From Candidatus Palauibacter rhopaloidicola (lineage in GTDB: Bacteria > Gemmatimonadota > Gemmatimonadetes > Palauibacterales > Palauibacteraceae): a stretch of DNA of 64,000 nt. Each line of letters opens with the position of its first letter. Positions within the stretch are counted from its first letter, which is position 1. The position numbers and the translations under genes are program-made. Shown piece by piece: positions 1-10,685 of this stretch. A model generated the notes under the pieces. The model was given only the letters and a program-made list of their open reading frames with translations. It made no database searches and was not told the origin of the DNA. Where the stretch lies: positions 62,001 to 126,000 of the forward strand of contig JAPPGH010000024.1 of the NCBI GenBank assembly GCA_026914155.1. The letters are read 5' to 3'.

Positions 1-210
1 CGCCTGCGCGTACTTGTACTTTCCGAAGTCCATGAGCCGGCAGACGGGCGGTCGCGCGCCGGGCGCCACCTCCACGAGGTCGAGCCCGCGTTCGGCCGCG
101 AGGCCACGAGCTTCGTCCGTCGCGACGATGCCGAGCTGATTGCCCTCTTCATCGATGAGCCGGATCGGGCTGATCCGGATCTTGTCGTTGACTCTGGGAT
201 CTCCGTTCAC
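1..210 (-). CDS. infC: Translation initiation factor IF-3 (C-terminal part lies beyond the window edge)
   Basis: Reverse-strand translation [70 protein letters not shown] matches the IF-3 N-domain; adjacent to thrS as usual. Start codon (GTG) tentative. Confidence 0.9.
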   Translation of the reverse strand, partial: MNGDPRVNDKIRISPIRLIDEEGNQLGIVATDEARGLAAERGLDLVEVAPGARPPVCRLMDFGKYKYAQA

Positions 211-220
211 TTCACCTCAT

Positions 221-254
221 AAGAAAAGCCCGGTTCGGCGACGACCGACCGGGC
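221..254 (-). terminator. Intrinsic terminator-like hairpin in the infC leader (possible attenuator)
   Basis: Minus strand: GCCCGGT-N13-ACCGGGC followed by TTTTCTT, ending about 10 nt before the infC start. Confidence 0.65.
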
Positions 255-423
255 ACGAAGGCACGCCCCTCCAGGGGAGTGCGCCATCGACCCGGCAGCA
301 GCACGATTCCGTGCGCCGATAGGGTGGGGGCATCGCGGCCCCGCTTGTCAGTTTTTCAACGCCCCGAAAGTGCCCCCGAGCGCCCGCTCTGTCAACGCCG
401 GCCAGCGGGAGAACTGGCAGGCG

Positions 424-2367
424 TCACGTTTCGAGGGACCGGGTCTCGACACGATCACGGATCCGGGATACGAAGTCGTCGAGGGGGACGACTTCCTGTT
501 TGCGCTCGGCGCCGCGGGCGCGGACGGCTACGGTGCCGGCCTCGATTTCGCGGTCTCCTATGACGAGGAGGTAAGGGATCTTCTGCAGTTCGCCGTCGCG
601 GATGCGGTAGCCGAGCGTGTCGGAGCGGGCGTCGAGTTCCACGCGCAGGCCCTCCGCGGCGAGCCGGTCCCGAATTCCGGCGGCGGCCCCCGCGTGCGCG
701 TCCGTGATCGGGAGCACGCGGACCTGGACGGGCGCCAGCCACGGAGGGAAGGCCCCGGCGAAGTGCTCGATGAGCACGCCGGTGAAGCGCTCCAGCGTGC
801 CGAAGATGGCGCGGTGGATCAGCACGGGGCGGTGCGGCTTGTTGTCCGTCCCCATGTACTCGAGTTCGAACCGCTCCGGCAGGTTGAAGTCGAGCTGGAT
901 CGTGGCCCCCTGCCACTCGCGGCCGATCGCGTCCTTGTACTTGATGTCGATCTTGGGGCCGTAGAACGCGCCCCCGCCCTCGTCCAGCCTGTATTCGAGT
1001 CCGCCGCGGTCGAGCGCATCGCGCAGGGCGCCCTCGGCCACGTCCCACACCTCGTCGCCGCCGATCCGCTTGTCCCCGTCCGGGCGCGTGGAGAGATCGA
1101 ACCGGTAGTCGAGACCCAGCGTCGTCATCACGGTATCCACGAGTTCGAGGCAGATGAAGATCTCGTCCTCGATCTGCTCCGGCGTGCAGAAGACGTGCCC
1201 GTCGTCCATCGTGAGCATGCGCACGCGCAGCAGCCCGTGCAGCGTCCCCGACCGCTCGTTGCGGTACACGTTCGCGATCTCGGCCAGCCGCACCGGAAGG
1301 TCGCGGTAGCTGCGGGGATTCGCCGCGTAGATCGTGATGTGGCCCGGACAGTTCATCGGCTTCACGCGGAACGCTTCCCCGTCCTCGTCCTCCATGCGCG
1401 GGTACATGTTCTCCGCGTAGTTCGGGAGGTGCCCGGAACGCCGGAAGAGCGCCTCGCCGGAGACGTGCGGGGTGTAGACGAACTGGTAGCCGCGGGACTC
1501 CTGCAGGTCCTCGATCCAGCGCCGGAGTTCGAGCTGCAGGCGCGCGCCCCTGGGGTGCCAGCACACGAGCCCGGGGCCGATCTCGTCCTGGATCGAGAAC
1601 AGGTCCAGTTCCCGGCCGAGCTTCCGGTGATCGCGCTTGCGGGCCTCCTCGAGACGCGCGGTGTACGCATCGAGCGCTTCCCGCGAGTAGAAGGCCGTGC
1701 CGTAGATGCGCTGGAGCATCTGTCGCCGCTCGTCGCCGCGCCAATAGGCCCCCGCGGCGCTGAGAAGGCGGAAATGGCGAATCTCGCCCGTGCGGGGAGC
1801 GTGCGGTCCCCGGCACAGGTCGAGGAACGGCCCGTTCCGATAGACGGAAATCGCCTCGTCCTCCGGGATCTCGTCGAGCCGCTCCAGCTTGAGCGGATCG
1901 TCCGCGAACAGTTCCCGGGCTTCGTCGCGCGAGATCTCGCGGCGCTCGAACGGATCGTCCGCCCCCGCGACCTCGGCCATCGTGCGCCCGATCGCCTCCA
2001 GGTCCTCCGGCGTGAAGGGCGCCGGGACCTCGAAGTCGTAGTAGAAGCCGTCCTCGATCGGAGGGCCGAAGCCGATCCCCGCCCCCGGGTACCGTTCGCG
2101 CACGGCGGTGGCGAGCGCGTGCGCCGCGGAGTGGCGAAGGACGTAGAGCGCGTCGGGGTCCTCGTCGCTGCGCGTGACGATCGCGACTTCCGCCCCATCC
2201 GGAAGGGCGGCCGAAAGGTCCGTGAGCTCGCCGTTCACGCGCGCGGCCACGGCGGCCCGAGCCAGCCCCGGACCGATGGCCGCGGCGAGATCGGCGGCGC
2301 TCGAGCCGCGTGGCAGCCGCATCGAGGAACCGTCGGGGAGCGTGATGGAAACGTGCGATTCGTTCAT
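424..2367 (-). CDS. thrS: Threonine--tRNA ligase
   Basis: 647 aa; TGS domain start, HSAAHALA, MNCPGHITIYA, full class II synthetase core and anticodon-binding domain. Confidence 0.98.
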   Translation of the reverse strand: MNESHVSITLPDGSSMRLPRGSSAADLAAAIGPGLARAAVAARVNGELTDLSAALPDGAEVAIVTRSDEDPDALYVLRHSAAHALATAVRERYPGAGIGFGPPIEDGFYYDFEVPAPFTPEDLEAIGRTMAEVAGADDPFERREISRDEARELFADDPLKLERLDEIPEDEAISVYRNGPFLDLCRGPHAPRTGEIRHFRLLSAAGAYWRGDERRQMLQRIYGTAFYSREALDAYTARLEEARKRDHRKLGRELDLFSIQDEIGPGLVCWHPRGARLQLELRRWIEDLQESRGYQFVYTPHVSGEALFRRSGHLPNYAENMYPRMEDEDGEAFRVKPMNCPGHITIYAANPRSYRDLPVRLAEIANVYRNERSGTLHGLLRVRMLTMDDGHVFCTPEQIEDEIFICLELVDTVMTTLGLDYRFDLSTRPDGDKRIGGDEVWDVAEGALRDALDRGGLEYRLDEGGGAFYGPKIDIKYKDAIGREWQGATIQLDFNLPERFELEYMGTDNKPHRPVLIHRAIFGTLERFTGVLIEHFAGAFPPWLAPVQVRVLPITDAHAGAAAGIRDRLAAEGLRVELDARSDTLGYRIRDGELQKIPYLLVIGDREIEAGTVAVRARGAERKQEVVPLDDFVSRIRDRVETRSLET

Positions 2368-2371
2368 CGGC

Positions 2372-4342
2372 CTAGCGCGTCCTCAGGACGGTTACCTGCG
2401 CCTGCGCCCGTCCGGGGAAGCCCTCGCCGGCCGGGTTCATGACTTCCACCACCAGGTCGGGCGCCGCGCCGGAGGCCACGAGCGAGAAGTAGCGCCCCGT
2501 GGAGGAATTCACGGTGAACTCGGTCGAACTGTTCGTCGACACGTGGACGTTCACTCTCGACGGCGTGAGCGGGAAGTTGCGGGTGAACGGGCATCGGTCT
2601 CCGAGATTGGACTCGCTCAGTTGTCGGTACAGCGCCGGGAGATTCCAGGTCGTCCACTGCGTCCGGGGATCCGCATCGGCCGGCACGCGGTCGTCCGCGA
2701 TGAGGGAGGTGAGGTACAGCGACAGGAGTTCCTCCCATTCCATGTTCACTCCGGCGACCGCCTGGAGCGTGCGCTCCACGTTGGTGACGCCCTTGAAGTG
2801 CGCGGGCCCGCCCCTGGTCAGATACCGGAACAACTCCTCTTCCCGGCTCCCGGGCAGCGCTCCCCCGCTCCCGGACGCCCCGAACTGGTCGCCGAGCCAG
2901 CGTACGAACCCGTACGCGAAGCCACGGAATGAGAGTGATTCCACTCCGCCGGGATCTTCGCCGGCCGCGTCGCCGAGCGCCGGGGCCGCCGCCGGGCCAT
3001 TGGGATCCGGCGGACAGCCGCCCCGCAGGAAGCGCCCGAGGCGGATCTGGTTCACGACGTGAAAGTGGTTGTAGGCGGTGAGTTGTTCCTCGCTCGTCGT
3101 GATCATGTCCAGATCCAGGTTGGCGCGTGTCCCGAGCCCCGCGGCCCGGAGGCCGGCGATTTCCTCGGCCAGGTGGGCCAGCCCCTCATCGAGCCATGCG
3201 ACCTCTCGATCGCCGAAGATGTTCCCGCTCCCGAGCGTGACGCGCTGCTGGGTGTTGAGCAGGTGGGCGAACTCGTGCGCGACGGTCGACCGCGCGAGCG
3301 CGTTCGCGAAGCTGAGGCTGATGTCCGAGCCGTAGTCCTCGTCCGGATCCGGGCCCACGAGATAGAAGATCTCCCCCTCGTTCGAGGCCTCGCAGCTCGA
3401 TCTGGTCGTGAGATCGCGCGCGAGGAAGAAACCGGCGACGACGCTCTCCTCTCCCGCGGGCGTGAGCTTGTTCACCTCGGCCGTGATGAGGGCGAACACG
3501 GTCCCGTTGTTGTCGATGTCCGCGGGCTCGCCGAAGTAGGCGACGTCCGTCGGATACACGACTTCGTCCAGCTGCCGGCCGATCGCCTCGAACTCGGCCT
3601 CCGAGAACCGGTCGCTGTCCGGCTGACTGTGGAACTGGAGGTCTTCCACGATGGTGAAGTACTCTCCCGCGTACCTGACTTCGCCCGTGACCATCGTCGG
3701 GTTGCGGCAGTTCACAACGAGATCCGCGCCCACGCCGACTCGGAAGGTCAGGGTGTCACCGAGGTCCGGCGGCCGCAGGGCATCGGCCAGGCTCAGCGGA
3801 TCGAGCCCCGGCGTTCGGGACCGTATGGGCTGCGCCCCCACCGCGGCGAGTTCCTGCAGCTCCCGCTCCCGAAGGACGCGCTCGCGCGCGAACCAGGACT
3901 CCCGGCGGCGAAGGTCGCGGCTCAGCTCTCCCCCCCCGGACGTCAGACGGGGGGGTTGGGACGGGGTCACGTTGCCGGAGGCGCGCTCGGCGCGCACCCG
4001 GATACAGCCGTTTACGCTCTGGCCGGGCGCCTGGGATGCGCTCTGTACAATGACCTCGTAGTCGCGGGGCGCGTCCGAGCCCGTCAGCCTGAAGGCGCGG
4101 ACATCCGCCGCGTTGTCGAGCGTGACGTGCTGGCCGAGCGTGAGGTCCAGCGTGACGGACACCGACGGCGTGGCCGCCCCCCCGCACCCCGTGGCGAGCG
4201 GAGGAGGAGGAGGAGGCGGCGGCGGGTCCGTCGTGCCGCCGCCGCATGCCGCGAGCGCGAGAGCGAAGATCGCGACACCCGGCAGACGCGGGGTCTCGCC
4301 CCGGCCCGCCAGGCGAAGCCTCTTGCCGCACAGGTTCAGCAT
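2372..4342 (-). CDS. Putative lipoprotein zinc metallopeptidase (HEFAH motif)
   Basis: Lipobox-like ALALAAC, proline-rich linker, STVAHEFAHLLN. Longer starts at 4372 or 4525 are possible. Paralogous to the next gene. Confidence 0.75.
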   Translation of the reverse strand: MLNLCGKRLRLAGRGETPRLPGVAIFALALAACGGGTTDPPPPPPPPPLATGCGGAATPSVSVTLDLTLGQHVTLDNAADVRAFRLTGSDAPRDYEVIVQSASQAPGQSVNGCIRVRAERASGNVTPSQPPRLTSGGGELSRDLRRRESWFARERVLRERELQELAAVGAQPIRSRTPGLDPLSLADALRPPDLGDTLTFRVGVGADLVVNCRNPTMVTGEVRYAGEYFTIVEDLQFHSQPDSDRFSEAEFEAIGRQLDEVVYPTDVAYFGEPADIDNNGTVFALITAEVNKLTPAGEESVVAGFFLARDLTTRSSCEASNEGEIFYLVGPDPDEDYGSDISLSFANALARSTVAHEFAHLLNTQQRVTLGSGNIFGDREVAWLDEGLAHLAEEIAGLRAAGLGTRANLDLDMITTSEEQLTAYNHFHVVNQIRLGRFLRGGCPPDPNGPAAAPALGDAAGEDPGGVESLSFRGFAYGFVRWLGDQFGASGSGGALPGSREEELFRYLTRGGPAHFKGVTNVERTLQAVAGVNMEWEELLSLYLTSLIADDRVPADADPRTQWTTWNLPALYRQLSESNLGDRCPFTRNFPLTPSRVNVHVSTNSSTEFTVNSSTGRYFSLVASGAAPDLVVEVMNPAGEGFPGRAQAQVTVLRTR

Positions 4343-4379
4343 GCTCCGCCTCAGCACGCTCTGCCTCAGCATGCTCTGC
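4335..4379. repeat. Three tandem 15-bp units at the peptidase start
   Basis: ttcagcatgctccgc / ctcagcacgctctgc / ctcagcatgctctgc. Confidence 0.85.
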
Positions 4380-4521
4380 GTGCGTGTCTCACAGTTCGAT
4401 CTCCCTGGCACGGTCCATGACGCCCGCCGACTCCCTGGCGGGGCCCGCCAGCCGGCCGGCACCCCTTCGGCGGCCAAGATACCCGCCCTTCGCGATCCGT
4501 GCCCGCGGGGGGTGGGAAAGG

Positions 4522-6435
4522 TCAACGAGTCCGGAGCACGACGATGCGGACGCCCTCGGAAGAGGGGACGGCAAGTCCGGCCTGCGTCGTGAGCCTCAGG
4601 CGGACTTCCGGGTGCGGCCCGTCGCTCTCGAACTGGAAATAGTATCCGGTCGAGGCGGCAAGTTCGAAGTCGATCCGGGCATCCGTCCCATCGGCGAGCG
4701 GAATACCCATCGCCTCGAGCGGGAAGGCGCGCGCGAAGGGGGCCCTTCCCTCCAGTTCCCGGTGCAGGGCGGCGAACACATCGCGAAGGTTCACCGTCTT
4801 CACCTGCGTCGCGGAGGGAGCGCCGGGCAGATCATCCGCGATCGGGACCAGCGCCCAGGCCGCGAGCAGGTCCTCCCATGCGCCCGGCGCGCCGTGCGCC
4901 CGCGCGACCCGCTCAACGTTCTCCACGCCCCGCGTGCGAGCAGGCCCGCCTCCCGCCAGGTCGTGGAAGATGGCCTCCTCGGCGGCACCGCCGAGCCGTC
5001 CGCCGCCCTGCGTCGCGTACTGATCCGCGAGCCAGCGGAGGAAGAGCCACCCGAAGCCCCGCATCGCGAGCGAGGAGATTCCGTCGGGGTCCCGCGCGTA
5101 GGCGTCGCCGAGCACGGGAGTCCGGTGCGGGCCGAGCATGTAGAACGCGGAGCGGCGAAAGTTCGGGAAGAGATAGGTTCCGAAGTTGGCGGAACTGGCG
5201 GAGAGTTCCGCGAAGCCGTAGTTGCCGCCGGGACTCAGAAAGGCGCCCGACATTCCGACGAACGTCTCCGCCGAGTGCGCCAGCGCCTCGCTCAGCCAGG
5301 TTTCCTCGAGGGAGGCGAACGAACCCCCGGCGAGCACGGTGCGGCGCTCGGCCGAAATGAGGTGCGCCAGTTCGTGCGCGGCCACGCCGACCGCCCCGGT
5401 CGTCGCGTATGACAGGGGTACGGGTCTGGAGAACCGACCGTCGGGATCGGCCGCGAGGAGGTAGAGGATCTCCCCGCCGTTGGATGCCGCGCAGTCTCCG
5501 GGGTCGGCCAGATCGGCCGGATTGAAGAACCCCAGGATCCTGGTGTTGCTGTTGCGGGGCGTGGTCCGGTTCACGACGGGCGTGAACAGGACCCATACGA
5601 CGCCGTTCCCGTCGATATCCGCGGGCTCGCCGAAATACGCCGAGAGTACGGGCCGGACCGACCTCTCGAGCGATCCGAGGACGGCCTCGTAGCGGCCGCC
5701 GGTCACGACGCCGGCCCCATCGAGATCCTCGACGATCGCGAAGTTCGGGCCCACCGCGCGGACGACGGCGGTCACGTCGTGGATCCCATCGCAGTCCACG
5801 TCGAGATTCGGATGCACCGCGTTGCTGAAGATCACCGTGTCGCCGACGGAGGGGGGCGTCGGAGCGGCGGGGGCCTGGTTTGCGCGCACGATGCCCGGGT
5901 CCGGCGGCGCGGCACGCTCCGCGCGGAGCGGACGCGCACCCCGCACGGCGCGGCGGGCATTCATCCGAAACGTGAGGTCGGCCCGCGACGCGTCCTCGAG
6001 GCGGCGCCTGTCCTGCTCGAAGCCGAACGCGTCGGCCGGCACCACGCGTGCCGGAGCGACGAGCGGTGGGACCCGCGCCGCCGCCGCCCCCCTCGCCCGC
6101 GCATCGAGCCTGAGAAGCGTCGTCGCCCCCGGCCGCCGCAGGGCGCTCTGCACGACCATCACATACCGCGCCGCGGCGTTGCCCGCTCCGATCTCCACGA
6201 CCTGGACGCCTCCCGCCGGCAGCACGCACATGTCGCCGGCCGCGAGCGACAGCGTGGCACGGGTGGCGCCGCGCCCCACCGCCAGGGGACAGAGTTCGTC
6301 GGCGGGGCCCGCGGGGCCCGTTGCGTCCGCACAGGCCAGCGGCGTCAGGGTGGCAAGCCACAGCGTCGACCGCGCGACACGCGCGCGAGCCGCTGGAAGT
6401 CCGGGGTGGGCGGGGCGGAATCCGAGGTGCCGCAT
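4522..6435 (-). CDS. Putative secreted zinc metallopeptidase (HELAH motif), paralogue of the downstream gene
   Basis: AAHELAHLISAERR; shares DIDGNG, GEILYLLAADPD and other blocks with the 2372..4342 product. Confidence 0.75.
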   Translation of the reverse strand: MRHLGFRPAHPGLPAARARVARSTLWLATLTPLACADATGPAGPADELCPLAVGRGATRATLSLAAGDMCVLPAGGVQVVEIGAGNAAARYVMVVQSALRRPGATTLLRLDARARGAAAARVPPLVAPARVVPADAFGFEQDRRRLEDASRADLTFRMNARRAVRGARPLRAERAAPPDPGIVRANQAPAAPTPPSVGDTVIFSNAVHPNLDVDCDGIHDVTAVVRAVGPNFAIVEDLDGAGVVTGGRYEAVLGSLERSVRPVLSAYFGEPADIDGNGVVWVLFTPVVNRTTPRNSNTRILGFFNPADLADPGDCAASNGGEILYLLAADPDGRFSRPVPLSYATTGAVGVAAHELAHLISAERRTVLAGGSFASLEETWLSEALAHSAETFVGMSGAFLSPGGNYGFAELSASSANFGTYLFPNFRRSAFYMLGPHRTPVLGDAYARDPDGISSLAMRGFGWLFLRWLADQYATQGGGRLGGAAEEAIFHDLAGGGPARTRGVENVERVARAHGAPGAWEDLLAAWALVPIADDLPGAPSATQVKTVNLRDVFAALHRELEGRAPFARAFPLEAMGIPLADGTDARIDFELAASTGYYFQFESDGPHPEVRLRLTTQAGLAVPSSEGVRIVVLRTR

Positions 6436-6470
6436 CGGACGACATTAACCCCGGGGGGCAGATGCGCGAA

Positions 6471-6490
6471 GGCCCGGCCGAAGCCGGGCC
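6471..6490 (-). terminator. GC hairpin with UUCG tetraloop downstream of groEL
   Basis: Minus strand GGCCCGGC-TTCG-GCCGGGCC, perfect 8-bp stem; no clear U-tract. Confidence 0.5.
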
Positions 6491-6556
6491 TCCCGCACTT
6501 CCCTGACAGCGGACGGCGGGGACGGCTGTCCGCCCCCACCATACTCCGCGGTTGGC

Positions 6557-8215
<1,659 letters not shown>

Positions 8216-8279
8216 TCATTCGGGCGCATCAGTCAACGGGTTTGACCCGCCGTCTCCCGCTCCAGTCCCGCTTCAGCGG

Positions 8280-8588
8280 CTAGAGGACGGCCAGAACGTC
8301 GCTTTCCTTCACGATCAGGTAGTCATCGCCATCCAGCGAGACCTCGGTCCCGGCGTACTTGCCGTAGAGAACCCGGTCTCCGGTCTTGACTTCCATCGGG
8401 ATGCGGTCGCCGTCGTCGTTCATGCGACCGGGGCCCACGGCGACGATGGTGCCCTGCTGCGGCTTCTCCTTCGCGGTGTCCGGAATGTACAGACCTCCGC
8501 GCATCTCCTCGGTCTCTTCGAGCGGCGCGATGACGACGCGGTCGGCCATGGGGGAGATGTTCAGTTTCGTGTTCGAGGCGGTTGCCAT
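8280..8588 (-). CDS. groS: 10 kDa co-chaperonin GroES
   Basis: MATASNTKLNISPMADRVVIAPLEETEEMRGGLYIPDTAKEKPQQGTIVAVGPG; start shortened relative to the ORF track. Confidence 0.97.
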   Translation of the reverse strand: MATASNTKLNISPMADRVVIAPLEETEEMRGGLYIPDTAKEKPQQGTIVAVGPGRMNDDGDRIPMEVKTGDRVLYGKYAGTEVSLDGDDYLIVKESDVLAVL

Positions 8589-8661
8589 CTTGCCTGTCCC
8601 TCCTTGGACCTTCGGTGTTGGGTGATCCTTCCGATGAAAACCGCGAGGGACCCCGCGGCTG

Positions 8662-8688
8662 TTAGCACTCTCGTGTGTCGAGTGCCAA
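8662..8688. promoter_or_regulatory. CIRCE operator (HrcA site) upstream of groES-groEL
   Basis: TTAGCACTC-N9-GAGTGCCAA; one mismatch to TTAGCACTC-N9-GAGTGCTAA. Confidence 0.93.
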
Positions 8689-8794
8689 GGCGAGCCGAAG
8701 ATATGCCGGTGCACGGTTACGATCAAGGGGCGCAGGGGTTATGAAACCCGCCCCGCACGCCTATCGTAGGAGCGGGCCAGAAAGGGAGGTCGAC

Positions 8795-9013
8795 ATGTTT
8801 CGTGCAGCCGTAGTGCTGGTGGCCGCGGGCGCGGTGGGTCTGTGGGTGACGGGAATCCTCTTCTCCGTCGTGCTGCCCCTCGTGTGGATGGTCGCCAAGG
8901 TCGCGATCTTCGTCGCGGTTTTCTACCTGATCGTGCGGATGATCAATCCGGAGTTCGCGAACAAGATGAAGGAGAAGTGCTGCGGAAGCGCGGCTTTCTT
9001 CCGCGGGTCCTGA
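8795..9013 (+). CDS. Small hydrophobic membrane protein of unknown function
   Basis: GGGAGG before ATG; 72 aa MFRAAVVLVAAGAVGLWVTGILFSVVLPLVWMVAKVAIFVAVFYLIVRMINPEF... Confidence 0.6.
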   Translation: MFRAAVVLVAAGAVGLWVTGILFSVVLPLVWMVAKVAIFVAVFYLIVRMINPEFANKMKEKCCGSAAFFRGS

Positions 9014-9046
9014 CGCCGACCGCGGCACGCTGGCGGCCCGTGGCGT

Positions 9047-9826
9047 CTAGCCTGCGGCGCCGGCCGGCGATCCGAACAGGTACCGCTCCGCGATCGCCAG
9101 GCCGGTGATCGTCAGCGCCGGTTCGATGCGGTCGACGGTGCGGCAGTGCGGTCCCACGACCCGCGCGAGTCCGCCCGTCGCCACGACGAGCGGCTCGCGC
9201 TCCCATTCCTCGACGGTCCGCCGCACGATGCCGTCGATCCCCTCCACCACCGAGTAGAACCCGCCGCTCCGCAGGCAGTCCTTCGTATTGCGGCCGATGA
9301 CCCGGACCGGTTTCTCCACATGGATCTGCGGGAGCTGCGCCGTCGCGCGCGCGAGCTGGTCCGTGCCGGCCGTGGGCCCGGGCGCGATGACCCCGCCCAC
9401 GAAGACGCCATCGGCCGTAATGCAGTCGAAGGTCGTCGCCGTCCCGAGATCCACGACGACGGTGTCGCGACGGTAGAGTTCCGACGCGGCCAGCGTGTTC
9501 GCGATGCGGTCGGCACCGACTTCGAGGGGGTGGTCGACGTCCAGCCGGACGGGGATGGGAGAGCCGCCGTTGAGGAAGCGCAGCGGGGCGTCGAGGGTCC
9601 TCCCCACCGCGAGCCAGACCCGGTGCAGCGCGGGGACGACGGAAGCGACGACGATCCGCTCCGGAGCGGGCAACTCCCGGGCTCCGAGGAGTCCCAGGAT
9701 CTGGAGTCCGATCTCGTCCGCCGTTCGGCGGCGGTCGGTCGCGATCCGCCACGTGTGTACGGGGGTGAGATCCTCGAACCAGCCGAGGACCGATTCGGTG
9801 TTCCCGATGTCTACGGTGAGGAGCAT
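9047..9826 (-). CDS. coaX: Type III pantothenate kinase
   Basis: MLLTVDIGNTESVLGWFEDL..., VVDLGTATTFDCI, GGVIAPG. Confidence 0.95.
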   Translation of the reverse strand: MLLTVDIGNTESVLGWFEDLTPVHTWRIATDRRRTADEIGLQILGLLGARELPAPERIVVASVVPALHRVWLAVGRTLDAPLRFLNGGSPIPVRLDVDHPLEVGADRIANTLAASELYRRDTVVVDLGTATTFDCITADGVFVGGVIAPGPTAGTDQLARATAQLPQIHVEKPVRVIGRNTKDCLRSGGFYSVVEGIDGIVRRTVEEWEREPLVVATGGLARVVGPHCRTVDRIEPALTITGLAIAERYLFGSPAGAAG

Positions 9827-9830
9827 GAGA

Positions 9831-10649
9831 TCAGCTTCCGCCAAGAGCGATGGAGCCCGCGACGACGCGGCGCAGGGCGCCTCCGCGCGGCCGGAGCAGG
9901 AGGGCGCCGTCCGGAGCGATCCCGGCCGCGAGGCCGACGGCGGGTTCGCGGTTCGACAGCCGATGCTCGACCCAGCGGTTCTTCAACCAGTCGAAACGGT
10001 CGAGCTCATCGAGCGACGCCGCATCGAGGGAAGTCGGTGCGCGGGGGAGCCGGCGCTCGAGTCCCGCCACCACGGCGTCCGCGACGTCGACCAGGCGCGC
10101 GGGACCCACGCAGTCGGCAAGGGCCACGGCTCCGTCCATCTCATCCGGCAGCCGGCCGGACTCGACGTTGATGCCGACGCCGACGACGAGAAACGCCTCC
10201 CTCCCATCGGCCCGGGCGGTCTCCGCCAGGATGCCGCCGAGCTTCCGCTCCCGCGCCATGAGGTCGTTGGGCCACTTGACGGCCGAGGCCAGGCCCGGGA
10301 AGCGCCGGTTCAGTTCGCGCGCGAGATCGACGCCGGCCACGACCGTGACGAGCGGCGGGACGGTGGCTTCACGCAGTCGGAACGCCATGCTGAGATAGAC
10401 GCCGGCCCCCGCCGGAGACGCCCAGCTCCGGCCCGCCCTGCCCCGCCCGGCCGTCTGCTGGCGGCAGAGTACGATCGTGCCGGACGGCGACCCGGCTTCC
10501 GCCAGTTCGCGGGCGAGATCGTTCGTCGAAGGGATGCGGTCGAAGGCGAAGACCGACTCCCGGCCCCAGAGCTCGCGCAGCGCGGCGACGGGTTCCCCGG
10601 CCCAGTCGCCTGCCTCTTCTGCGAGCATGGTCGCTCCGACGTCAGTCAT
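9831..10649 (-). CDS. birA: Biotin--[acetyl-CoA-carboxylase] ligase
   Basis: STNDLARELAEAGSPSGTIVLCRQQTAGRGRAGRSWASPAGAGVYLS and VKWPNDL. Confidence 0.95.
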   Translation of the reverse strand: MTDVGATMLAEEAGDWAGEPVAALRELWGRESVFAFDRIPSTNDLARELAEAGSPSGTIVLCRQQTAGRGRAGRSWASPAGAGVYLSMAFRLREATVPPLVTVVAGVDLARELNRRFPGLASAVKWPNDLMARERKLGGILAETARADGREAFLVVGVGINVESGRLPDEMDGAVALADCVGPARLVDVADAVVAGLERRLPRAPTSLDAASLDELDRFDWLKNRWVEHRLSNREPAVGLAAGIAPDGALLLRPRGGALRRVVAGSIALGGS

Positions 10650-10685
10650 TCAATCAGTCATTCAACAGTCATCCAACAGTCATCC
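10643..10685. repeat. 11-12-bp tandem repeat (4 units) spanning the uppP stop and birA start
   Basis: cagtcattcaat / cagtcattcaa / cagtcatccaa / cagtcatcc. Confidence 0.9.

Noticed and set aside
370-2442. 690-aa plus-strand ORF opposite thrS
   Set aside because: Antisense shadow ORF of a high-GC gene; thrS on the minus strand has full motif support.
4195-4235. GGA/GGC-rich tract as a regulatory repeat
   Set aside because: Encodes the proline-rich linker (PPPPPPPPP) after a lipobox; adequately explained by coding.
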